From positions 1-11,130 of the forward strand of contig NMQN01000838.1 of assembly GCA_003575245.1 (NCBI GenBank): a DNA stretch of 11,130 nucleotides, given 5' to 3'. Each line of letters starts with the position of its first letter. Positions within the stretch are counted from its first letter, which is position 1. A model generated the notes under the pieces. It worked only from the letters and a program-made list of their open reading frames with translations, had not been told where the DNA came from and ran no database searches. Below are positions 5,816 to 10,626 of the stretch, in pieces. This DNA is from Candidatus Atribacteria bacterium 1244-E10-H5-B2 (lineage in GTDB: Bacteria > Atribacterota > JS1 > SB-45 > 34-128). Position numbers and translations under genes: made by a program.

Positions 5816-6247
5816 TTGACAAGAAGAAATTGGATTAAGATTTATCCAGAAGGTTTTTTAAGAAGGACCTTATTTAAAGAATTGATCCCTGCGGAAAGAT
5901 GGGTTTGGATAGGATTTTTATGTTTGGCTGGTGATAGTGCAATTGATGGCAAAATCTGCTTGACCGAAGATATGGGTTATACAGACGAGCAAATAGCAAA
6001 ACTACTGGATACAGACATAAATCTTTTAAGAATGAGTAAAAAGAAAATGATTAAATTTGAAAAGATATCGGTAGATAAAAATAATGTCATACAAATTTTA
6101 AACTGGAATATTTATCAGTCTGAATATCGAAGGCAAAGAGATTATAGGGAAGAATATAAAAAAAGGTTACAACGTGAAGTTACAACTGGAAGTGATAACG
6201 AGAAGTTACATATAGATAGAGATATAGATAAAGATAAGATAAGATAA
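5816..6247 (+). CDS. Phage replication initiator/replisome organizer, N-terminal part (frameshifted)
   Basis: This 143-residue frame carries an N-terminal domain like that of phage replisome organizers. NWIKIYPEGF opens it, RWVWIGFLCLAGDS follows, and then comes a winged-helix-like region with YTDEQIAKLL and VIQILNWNIYQSEY. It ends in a charged linker (RDIDKDK) just where such proteins connect to their C-terminal DnaD-like domain. Here it stops at 6247, but that C-terminal domain continues in the -1 frame to 6534. The break lies on three tandem GATAA units (6233-6247), and removing one unit would restore a 237-residue protein. The start is a TTG at 5816 with GGAG at 5808-5811; no better in-frame start exists. 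It probably binds the phage origin and loads helicase. Whether the short form works alone is unknown. Confidence 0.7.
   Translation: MTRRNWIKIYPEGFLRRTLFKELIPAERWVWIGFLCLAGDSAIDGKICLTEDMGYTDEQIAKLLDTDINLLRMSKKKMIKFEKISVDKNNVIQILNWNIYQSEYRRQRDYREEYKKRLQREVTTGSDNEKLHIDRDIDKDKIR
6233..6247 (+). repeat. Pentanucleotide tandem repeat (GATAA)3 at the frameshift
   Basis: Three exact GATAA units lie at 6233-6237, 6238-6242 and 6243-6247, in a larger GATA-rich tract from about 6212. Because five is not a multiple of three, gain or loss of one unit changes the reading frame. With two units the two halves of the replication gene become one frame. Confidence 0.85.
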
Positions 6248-6534
6248 AGAAAGATATTAATATATATAAAGACATTTTCGACTACTGGAATAAGAAAAAA
6301 ATAATCATACATAGAAATTTAAATAAGGCTACAGAAAGCAAAATAAATGCAAAATTAAAAGACTATACTGCAGATGAAATAAAGGATGCTATTCATATCT
6401 ATTCTGAAATATTAAAAAGTGATGAACATTGGTTTAGCTATAAATGGACATTAAAGGATTTTTTGCAACGAGGGCTTGAGAAATTTATTGATGCCGATAT
6501 AGCCGATGAAAATTATAAAGGAAAGAGAGGATAA
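6238..6534 (+). pseudogene. C-terminal part of the replication protein, out of frame
   Basis: This frame (98 codons before the stop) encodes IYKDIFDYWNKK, then IIIHRNLNKATESKI, and the signature SYKWTLKDFLQRGLEKF. The pattern of Y-W-N, H-R-x-L and Y-x-W-x-L-x-x-F-L-x-R-G-x-x-x-F is the standard C-terminal region of phage DnaD-like replication proteins. It has no ATG or GTG, and its only TTG is near the end, so it cannot be an independent full domain. It needs a frame change from the upstream ORF, with which it overlaps over 6238-6247. No X-XXY-YYZ slippery heptamer is visible at the overlap, so a repeat-length mutation or sequencing error is likelier than programmed slippage. The stop is directly followed by the next gene's ATG. 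Confidence 0.75.
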
Positions 6535-6978
6535 ATGAATTCAACTGCAGAAGACATAGTAAAAAAAGTTTGGCGAAAAGTAGAAGATCTTGCAGAAAGA
6601 AGAGGAATGACTAGAGATGAATTTGTAGAATGGAGCAATGCCGAGCAATACAAATCTAATATATCTGAAAACGAGATCCTTCTTATAAAGGCTTATTATA
6701 TTAATGAAGTAATAGAACGCCTAGAAACTGCAGGTAAGGATAATTTAGCCAGGAAAACCGAAGCGGATTATTATTGGATAAAAAGATTTAAAAAAGATTT
6801 TGATAAAATCGACGGTGTAATAAAGCACCTGACCGATGTATGTGCACATATAAAAAGTAAATATGATGTCGAGTATGAATATGCTCGGCTGCTGAAATGG
6901 GATGATATTATATATGATTTAATTATCGAAAAGAATAAGGGCAGAAATAAAAAAGCAAAATTTAAAAGATATGATTAA
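6535..6978 (+). CDS. Hypothetical phage protein, helical and charged
   Basis: This 147-residue protein begins immediately after the replication gene's stop (TAAATG). AGAGAGGA at 6524-6531 serves as the ribosome binding site, so the two are probably co-translated. It is rich in Lys, Glu and Asp and looks all-helical, with no signal, membrane segment or cysteine cluster. I recognise no family. Its place between a replication initiator and small accessory genes suggests an early-expressed function, but nothing in the sequence fixes it. Its stop is overlapped by the methyltransferase stub starting at 6971. Confidence 0.7.
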   Translation: MNSTAEDIVKKVWRKVEDLAERRGMTRDEFVEWSNAEQYKSNISENEILLIKAYYINEVIERLETAGKDNLARKTEADYYWIKRFKKDFDKIDGVIKHLTDVCAHIKSKYDVEYEYARLLKWDDIIYDLIIEKNKGRNKKAKFKRYD

Positions 6979-7069
6979 TAAAAATAAAATAATTTTAGAT
7001 TTATGCGGCGCAAAAGGAAATTGGAGTAAGGACTATTCTGATAATGGTTACGATGTTAGAATTAAATAA
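6971..7069 (+). pseudogene. N-terminal remnant of a DNA methyltransferase (motif I only)
   Basis: The ATG at 6971 opens a 32-residue frame containing IILDLCGAKGNWSKDY and then NGYDV. This resembles the SAM-binding start of a phage methyltransferase family that typically reads I-L-D-L-C-G-G-T-G-x-W-S-x-P-Y...G-Y-D-V. It stops at 7069, where the rest of the enzyme should begin, so only motif I survives. The next frame, starting inside it at 7053, is the beginning of a different methyltransferase, so a deletion appears to have joined two such genes. It cannot be an active enzyme. It may still be translated, since it is tightly packed with its neighbours. Confidence 0.6.
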
Positions 7070-7106
7070 AATCTATTGTGGAGATTGTTTAGAAATAATT
7101 AAATGA
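7053..7106 (+). pseudogene. N-terminal remnant of a second DNA methyltransferase
   Basis: This 17-residue frame, ending at 7106, reads MLELNKIYCGDCLEIIK. It matches the usual first residues of phage N4/N6 (DAM/CcrM-type) methyltransferases, L-N-x-I-Y-x-G-D-C-L-E-x-x-K. The DPPY catalytic motif and everything after it are absent. It overlaps the first stub, and its stop overlaps the next ATG as ATGA. The match is short, so the call is moderate. Confidence 0.5.
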
Positions 7107-7180
7107 ATCCATACATATTACTAACAATAATTTTAGCAATAATAATAGGTTATATTTTAATAAATAGGAGGTATAAGTGA
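7103..7180 (+). CDS. 25-residue single-pass membrane peptide
   Basis: The ATG at 7103 overlaps the preceding stop (ATGA). The frame encodes a hydrophobic core (YILLTIILAIIIGYILI) followed by a basic end, RRYK, consistent with a tiny membrane peptide. AGGAGG near its own end (7166-7171) serves the next gene, whose GTG overlaps its stop as GTGA. The position in a chain of overlapping frames supports translation, but the ORF is short enough to arise by chance in AT-rich DNA. Confidence 0.4.
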   Translation: MNPYILLTIILAIIIGYILINRRYK

Positions 7181-7284
7181 AACACATTCTACTAAAAATA
7201 TATACTAAACCGATTGGACTGTTATCAGATTTGCTATATGCGATATCAAGTAAATTACAGAATCATTTAGAAAATTTATGGTAG
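7177..7284 (+). CDS. 35-residue hypothetical protein with GTG start
   Basis: A perfect AGGAGG at 7166-7171 lies 5 bases before the GTG at 7177, which overlaps the upstream stop as GTGA. The product is basic and helix-prone (KHILLKIYTKPIGLLSDLLY). I recognise no family. The ribosome binding site is the main reason to believe in it. Confidence 0.5.
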   Translation: MKHILLKIYTKPIGLLSDLLYAISSKLQNHLENLW

Positions 7285-7298
7285 AAGGAGAATTTGAA

Positions 7299-7478
7299 AT
7301 GAAACCAGAAATACTACAAAAATTTAGCAAAGAGGAATTAATTAAAATTATATTACGTAAAGACGAAGATTTGAAATTTTACGAAATAACAAAAAAGAAG
7401 TTTATTAATCAAGAAAAAGTAGGGCAAATATCTATTGAGGATAAAAGATATAACATTATTTTTGAGAGGGAGGAATGA
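7299..7478 (+). CDS. Small hypothetical protein
   Basis: This 59-residue charged protein starts at 7299, where AAGGAG (7285-7290) is correctly placed 8 bases upstream. A longer version from 7278 has no ribosome binding site. The N-terminal part (LQKFSKEELIKIILRKDEDL) is helical and the C-terminal half looks beta-rich (VGQISIEDKRYNIIFE). No family recognised. It is the next link in the run of small overlapping genes, and its stop touches the following start. Confidence 0.55.
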   Translation: MKPEILQKFSKEELIKIILRKDEDLKFYEITKKKFINQEKVGQISIEDKRYNIIFEREE

Positions 7479-7588
7479 TGGAAATATTTAGAGAAGTTAT
7501 ATTACCCATAGTCGTTTTTTATATATGTTTGGGGACTTGGTGTTACTTTGCGTTTAAAGTTACAGTAACGAAAAACCTTAAAAAATAG
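7478..7588 (+). CDS. 36-residue membrane peptide
   Basis: GAGGGAGG at 7466-7473 lies just upstream of the ATG at 7478, which overlaps the preceding TGA by one base. The peptide has one hydrophobic segment (ILPIVVFYICLGTWCYFAF) and a basic tail, consistent with a single-pass inner-membrane peptide. Function unknown. Confidence 0.5.
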   Translation: MEIFREVILPIVVFYICLGTWCYFAFKVTVTKNLKK

Positions 7589-7594
7589 CCATAA

Positions 7595-7611
7595 TTCGTT
7601 ATGATAACGAA
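7595..7611. repeat. Perfect 8-bp palindrome with 1-bp centre
   Basis: TTCGTTATGATAACGAA is perfectly symmetric around G7603. A related half-site, GTAACGAAAA, lies just upstream near 7565-7574. It could be a protein-binding site or a 7-bp RNA hairpin. No U-run follows, so it is not a terminator. Confidence 0.55.
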
Positions 7612-7628
7612 AAGAAAGAGAAGACTAA

Positions 7629-7685
7629 ATGAAACTATATAGATTATCAATAGCAATATCAATAATTATAATAATAGTATTTTAA
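7629..7685 (+). CDS. 18-residue hydrophobic micro-ORF (doubtful)
   Basis: The ATG at 7629 opens a peptide with a run of Ile after a short basic start. A weak purine tract (AGAGAAG) lies upstream. It may be a chance ORF. The rest of 7589-7783 holds the palindrome at 7595-7611 and the promoter at 7722-7750 and no other supported gene. Confidence 0.2.
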   Translation: MKLYRLSIAISIIIIIVF

Positions 7686-7721
7686 ATGGTCAGAGAAGAT
7701 ACAAAATTTTCCGAATATGTC

Positions 7722-7750
7722 TTGACATTCATACTTGAAAATTATAAGAT
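7722..7750 (+). promoter_or_regulatory. Promoter for the second accessory gene block
   Basis: TTGACA (7722-7727) and TAAGAT (7745-7750) have a 17-base spacer. A start near 7757 would give a short leader for the gene at 7796. TTAA repeats directly follow the -10. Confidence 0.6.
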
Positions 7751-7795
7751 ATAATTAATTAATTAAATGCCGGGGATTCAGAGGTGATGGAAAAA

Positions 7796-7987
7796 GTGGA
7801 GTTAAGTAAAATATCTACTAAGAAATTAATAGAACTTAAAAAAAGACTCATAAAAATAAGAAACGAATCGGGACGTTGGTGGTTCTGGTTCCATGTTTAT
7901 TTTAGGGTCCTTGAAGAGCTAGATAAAAGATATAAAAAACCAACTCAAAGTAACCTTTTCAAAGGTAAGGTAAATGATCCATTTTAA
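7796..7987 (+). CDS. Small basic hypothetical protein
   Basis: From a GTG at 7796 this gene encodes 63 residues. GAGGTGAT (7781-7788), a near-perfect anti-16S match, lies 7 bases upstream, so this start is preferred over GTG 7784 or ATG 7787, which fall within that sequence. The protein has an N-terminal Lys/Leu helix (KKLIELKKRLIKIR), a tryptophan-rich centre (GRWWFWFHVYF) and a charged second helix. No family recognised. It is the first gene behind the promoter at 7722-7750 and is followed by the structured RNA element. Confidence 0.6.
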   Translation: MELSKISTKKLIELKKRLIKIRNESGRWWFWFHVYFRVLEELDKRYKKPTQSNLFKGKVNDPF

Positions 7988-7999
7988 AAAAATTAAAAG

Positions 8000-8083
8000 T
8001 TTGAGGAGTCCATAGTCAAATGATATTTTCTGGCTACTTATTAGATAGATGAACTGATAGCAATTCTAATAAGTCTCCTCAAA
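8000..8083 (+). ncRNA. Predicted three-way-junction RNA element
   Basis: Three stems account for most of this intergenic stretch. P1 pairs TTTGAGGAG (8000-8008) with CTCCTCAAA (8075-8083), 9 bp without mismatch. P3 pairs ACTTATTAGA (8036-8045) with TCTAATAAGT (8065-8074), 10 bp without mismatch, directly stacked on P1, with a 19-base loop. P2 lies between them: AGTCAAAT (8014-8021) with ATTT (8025-8028) and GGCT (8032-8035), 8 bp with one G-U, a GAT loop and a TCT bulge. The + strand has no U-run after it, so it is not a normal terminator. It lies 18 bases before the next gene and could be a leader element or a small RNA. I do not recognise a known riboswitch or ribozyme core. Confidence 0.6.
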
Positions 8084-8101
8084 ATAAGGGAAGGATAGGT
8101 C

Positions 8102-8284
8102 ATGAAAGCTTTTAAAGAAATAATAGCAATATTAATAGGTTCTGTTTTGTTATTTGGTGGTTTAGGCGTAATGCTTAGTGCCGAGATCTTAAATTCAATA
8201 ATAATAATCGGAGTTCTGATGATGGTAGGTGGAATAGGATTTTTTGTTTATATAGCTAAAGGGATTTTAAAGGAAGGCAAATGA
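8102..8284 (+). CDS. Small two-pass membrane protein
   Basis: This 60-residue protein has two hydrophobic segments, about residues 7-25 (IIAILIGSVLLFGGLGVML) and 31-53 (NSIIIIGVLMMVGGIGFFVYIA). It ends in basic residues (KGILKEGK). AAGGAT at 8091-8096 serves as ribosome binding site. Its stop overlaps the YopX start as ATGA. It lies directly downstream of the structured RNA, which may affect its translation. No specific family recognised. Confidence 0.6.
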   Translation: MKAFKEIIAILIGSVLLFGGLGVMLSAEILNSIIIIGVLMMVGGIGFFVYIAKGILKEGK

Positions 8285-8649
8285 GAGCGATTAAATTTAG
8301 GTTAAGAATTGGGAATGAAATTCTTGGTTACGAACAATGGTATATTGGAGATGGCAGTAATAGCCATTGGGAATATTTAAAAGTTAATAGTAATACCTGG
8401 CGCCCAGATTTTATTTACCATACCCGAAAAGACCAATATATAGGAACTACCGATAAAAATAAAAAAGAGATATACGGGGGAGATATTTTAAGAACGAATG
8501 AGGCTGGTTGGGTAGGTGCAGTACATTTTCACGATGGGAGATTTTATCTTGAGGATAGTAAGGGTGGATTTTCTTACCGGCCAGATTGGGGATTGTGTGA
8601 AATAATCGGCAATATATATCAAAATCCAGAATTACTAGGAAGTGAATAA
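8281..8649 (+). CDS. YopX family protein
   Basis: This 122-residue protein has the YopX (PF09643) layout: MRAIKFRLR at the start, the central QYIGTTDKNKKEIYGGDILR, a VHFHDGRFYL strand and the closing EIIGNIYQNPELL. The family is widespread in phages and prophages of Gram-positive bacteria. It is usually found in early or accessory regions, and its biochemical role is not established. The start overlaps the upstream stop by four bases. Length is normal for the family and no damage is seen. Confidence 0.9.
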   Translation: MRAIKFRLRIGNEILGYEQWYIGDGSNSHWEYLKVNSNTWRPDFIYHTRKDQYIGTTDKNKKEIYGGDILRTNEAGWVGAVHFHDGRFYLEDSKGGFSYRPDWGLCEIIGNIYQNPELLGSE

Positions 8650-8650
8650 T

Positions 8651-8887
8651 ATGAATATATTTAATAGATTTAGGAATATTAAGAAAAGAAACAAATACAA
8701 AGAACTAGAAAGACTATTTGATGAAGTTGTTACTTTCTTCCCTAAAGGGCACACAAGCATGATGATACACGATATAGATTTAAAAGAACTTGATAGAAGA
8801 AGGTGGGCCATAAAATCTGATAATACTGCTGCAAGACAAGAAAAATCTGGAATGTTCGATATAACATTATTTGGGAAGGATAAATAA
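8651..8887 (+). CDS. Small charged hypothetical protein
   Basis: This 78-residue protein starts at ATG 8651, with AGGAAGTGA (8637-8645) upstream. The in-frame GTG at 8642 lies inside that site and is less likely. It is rich in Lys, Arg and Asp (FNRFRNIKKRNKYKELERLF) and contains an FFPKGHTSMMIHDIDL segment. No membrane segment or known motif is seen. It overlaps or abuts both neighbours, so it belongs to the same operon as YopX. Confidence 0.6.
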   Translation: MNIFNRFRNIKKRNKYKELERLFDEVVTFFPKGHTSMMIHDIDLKELDRRRWAIKSDNTAARQEKSGMFDITLFGKDK

Positions 8888-9088
8888 ATGAGATGCCTTT
8901 ATAAATATTGTAAAAAGGAAATCCCGGTAAAAACTACAGATAGCAAAGGAAGAAAACATACTAAAAAAACAAGATGGTGCCGGGGCACTAGATGCTATCG
9001 ACTATGGTATGACTTTAAGAATAAAAAACGTAGGGAGAAATATAACCATTCTAATTATTTAAGATTAAAAAATTTAAGGATATTATAA
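8888..9088 (+). CDS. Small basic putative zinc-binding protein
   Basis: The ATG follows the previous stop without a gap, and GGAAGGA lies upstream. The 66-residue, strongly basic product has two cysteine pairs, Cys3/Cys8 and Cys31/Cys36 (CLYKYC and CRGTRC), separated by a Lys/Thr-rich loop. This is consistent with one zinc-bound fold. The basic C-terminal half (KNKKRREKYN) suggests nucleic acid binding. I do not recognise a named family; the zinc role is inferred from cysteine spacing. Confidence 0.55.
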   Translation: MRCLYKYCKKEIPVKTTDSKGRKHTKKTRWCRGTRCYRLWYDFKNKKRREKYNHSNYLRLKNLRIL

Positions 9089-9109
9089 AAAAGAAGAAGG
9101 AGAAGGAAC

Positions 9110-10420
9110 ATGAAATGGATAAAAAGACTGGATTTTAAAAACGTATTAGGGATTAAAGAGTTTCAACTCAACCCCGGGAAGATAACTTTGATTCAGGGTG
9201 CTAACGAATCGGGCAAAACATCAATACTGGAAGGTATAGAGAAGGGGCTTTATAACAAATCTCGTAGAGCAGAGTTTGTCAAGAAAGGAGAGAAAGAGGC
9301 AACTCTTTATGTGGAGATTGATGATGGAACACAGATCGATAAAAAAGTTCTTCCGGATGGTGAGGTCCGAAGTAATGTAACCCGGGAAGGTGTAAAATTA
9401 ATGAAGCCGGAAACTCTATTAAAATCACTCGTAGGTGAATATGCATTTAACCCAGTAGACTTCCTGCTTAAAACGGATAAGGAACAAACACAGTTATTGC
9501 TATCTTTAATACCGATGAGGCTTTCTGAAGAGCAGTTAAAAGAATGGACAGGAGAAATTCCTCCAGTAGATCTCGAAAAACACGCTATTGAGATACTTGA
9601 ATATCTGGCTGAGAAATATTTTTATGATAAGAGGACTATTACAAATACAGAATTGAAAGATATTAAAAATCAAATTGAATCACTAAAGGCCCAGCTGCCA
9701 GATAACTATAATCCAAAAGAATGGGAAAATGTAGAACTGTTTACTTTACATGAAAAGGTCCGGGATGCCCGAGAACATAACAGTGGGATTGCTGCTGCAA
9801 AATTATTTATAGAAGAATTTGAAGAAAAGCAAAAGGACATAAACCGGAAATACGATCTCGATAAAAAAAATAGAATTGAAGAAGATGCAGAAGCAGTAAA
9901 AACAATAATGGATGAGATATCAAGGTTAAAAAGCGAATTAGTTTCTATTGACAGTAAACAGGAAGAGGCTTTAAAAGAAATCGAAAAAGACAGAGATGCA
10001 GAATTGAAGAATCAAGAAAATATTAAAAAATATAAAGAGCAACTTATAAAAGAAAATAAACCAGTAGAAGAAGAAGGATTGCTGGCCGAAGCAAAAAAAG
10101 CTGAAGAGATGAAAGGATATTTGAATCTTTCAGGGAACTTAAAGAAGCTGGAGCCAAAAGAATTAGAAGCAGAAAAAGAAGCAGTAAGGCTGGATAAAAT
10201 TGTCAATGGTCTGCGAAGGAAACCAGCTGAACTTCTGAAAGGTATAGAATTACCAGTTAAGGGTTTGGGTATAAACGATAAAATGCAGCTGACTATTGAC
10301 GAATTGCCAATAAACAATTTAGCGACATCCCGGAAAATATCCTTATCAGTAGATATTGCCCGGAATACTTCAAAAGAACTTGGTGCAATATGTGTTAAAT
10401 GCATATTCACCTACGAGTGA
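9110..10420 (+). CDS. SMC/Rad50-like AAA ATPase, C-terminally truncated
   Basis: The 436-residue frame starts with IKRLDFKNVLGIKEFQL and a Walker A GANESGKTS (residues 30-38, Lys36), typical of RecF/SbcC-type phage ATPases. A long Glu/Lys-rich coiled-coil region (about 180-365) follows, then the returning half (LPINNLATSRKISLSVDIAR), where the signature-like segment lies. The Walker B strand should come next but is missing. From 10394 the sequence switches to an exact inverted copy of 9378-9451 from the same gene, which adds only VKCIFTYE before a stop. As written, the protein probably cannot hydrolyse ATP. Such ATPases act with nucleases or annealing proteins in phage DNA recombination. AAGGAGAAGGA precedes the start. 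An assembly artefact at the junction is possible. Confidence 0.8.
   Translation: MKWIKRLDFKNVLGIKEFQLNPGKITLIQGANESGKTSILEGIEKGLYNKSRRAEFVKKGEKEATLYVEIDDGTQIDKKVLPDGEVRSNVTREGVKLMKPETLLKSLVGEYAFNPVDFLLKTDKEQTQLLLSLIPMRLSEEQLKEWTGEIPPVDLEKHAIEILEYLAEKYFYDKRTITNTELKDIKNQIESLKAQLPDNYNPKEWENVELFTLHEKVRDAREHNSGIAAAKLFIEEFEEKQKDINRKYDLDKKNRIEEDAEAVKTIMDEISRLKSELVSIDSKQEEALKEIEKDRDAELKNQENIKKYKEQLIKENKPVEEEGLLAEAKKAEEMKGYLNLSGNLKKLEPKELEAEKEAVRLDKIVNGLRRKPAELLKGIELPVKGLGINDKMQLTIDELPINNLATSRKISLSVDIARNTSKELGAICVKCIFTYE
9378..9451 (+). repeat. 74-bp perfect inverted repeat, left arm
   Basis: This lies inside the ATPase coding sequence (codons about 90-114) and is the original copy, in frame and coding. 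Its exact reverse complement is at 10394-10467. The match ends at 9377/10468 and at 9452/10393. Confidence 0.95.
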
Positions 10421-10467
10421 TTTTAATAGAGTTTCCGGCTTCATTAATTTTACACCTTCCCGGGTTA
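10394..10467 (-). repeat. 74-bp perfect inverted repeat, right arm
   Basis: This is the exact reverse complement of 9378-9451 over all 74 bases. It replaces the 3' end of the ATPase gene and ends two bases before the ATG of the zinc-ribbon gene, so it also displaces that gene's expected upstream sequence. Read on the + strand it creates the artificial ATPase C-terminus. Confidence 0.95.
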
Positions 10468-10468
10468 T

Positions 10469-10624
10469 ATGAAAATAAAAGTTACAATTGAAAAAATGAA
10501 ATGTTTGCGTTGTGGACATTTGTGGATTGCACGTAAAAAAGAAGAAGATATAAAAATCTGTCCTAAGTGTAAAAGTCCTTATTTTGATAAAGAAAGAAAA
10601 CTAAAAATGAAGAGAGAAATTTAA
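10469..10624 (+). CDS. Small zinc-ribbon protein
   Basis: This 51-residue protein has a compact zinc ribbon: CLRCGHLW with Cys12 and Cys15, and CPKCKSPYFDKER with Cys31 and Cys34. The pattern C-x-R-C-G-H-x-W...C-P-x-C-x-S-P-Y is common in small phage proteins that accompany homing endonuclease genes. It lacks a clear ribosome binding site; the bases upstream belong to the inverted repeat and only GGG is near. The native leader may have been lost at the rearrangement, or translation may begin at the Met at residue 10. It is 2 bases from the following HNH gene. Confidence 0.7.
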   Translation: MKIKVTIEKMKCLRCGHLWIARKKEEDIKICPKCKSPYFDKERKLKMKREI

Positions 10625-10626
10625 AA

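Noticed and set aside
6227..6250. Programmed -1 ribosomal frameshift in the replication gene
   Set aside because: No X-XXY-YYZ heptamer lies in the overlap of the two frames and no clear downstream stimulatory structure is seen; repeat-unit change explains the shift better.
7686..7754. 22-codon ORF
   Set aside because: It overlaps the promoter at 7722-7750, has no ribosome binding site and shows no recognisable features.
7953..7966. CCTTTTCAAAGG hairpin as a terminator
   Set aside because: It lies inside the coding region of the 7796-7987 gene, is short, and has no U-run.
8000..8083. tRNA, hammerhead ribozyme or terminator reading of the structured RNA
   Set aside because: There is no T-arm, anticodon arm or CCA pattern, no CUGAUGA/GAAA core, and no U-run on the + strand. 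A U-rich stretch does follow on the minus strand, but no minus-strand gene is present to need it.
9452..10393. Invertible phase-variation segment between the two 74-bp arms
   Set aside because: Inverting the segment puts a stop shortly after the left arm in the ATPase frame, giving no plausible alternative protein, and no recombinase gene is nearby.
10387..10408. Hairpin AATATGTG/TGCATATT resembling the P1 helix of a group I intron at the ATPase break
   Set aside because: The right half is part of the 74-bp inverted copy of 9378-9451, which explains the sequence fully. No group I core (P4, P7) was seen around it.
10012..10410. 132-residue minus-strand ORF
   Set aside because: It is antisense to the ATPase coiled-coil region, Ser/Phe-rich as expected of a shadow of Glu/Lys codons, and has no ribosome binding site or partner genes.
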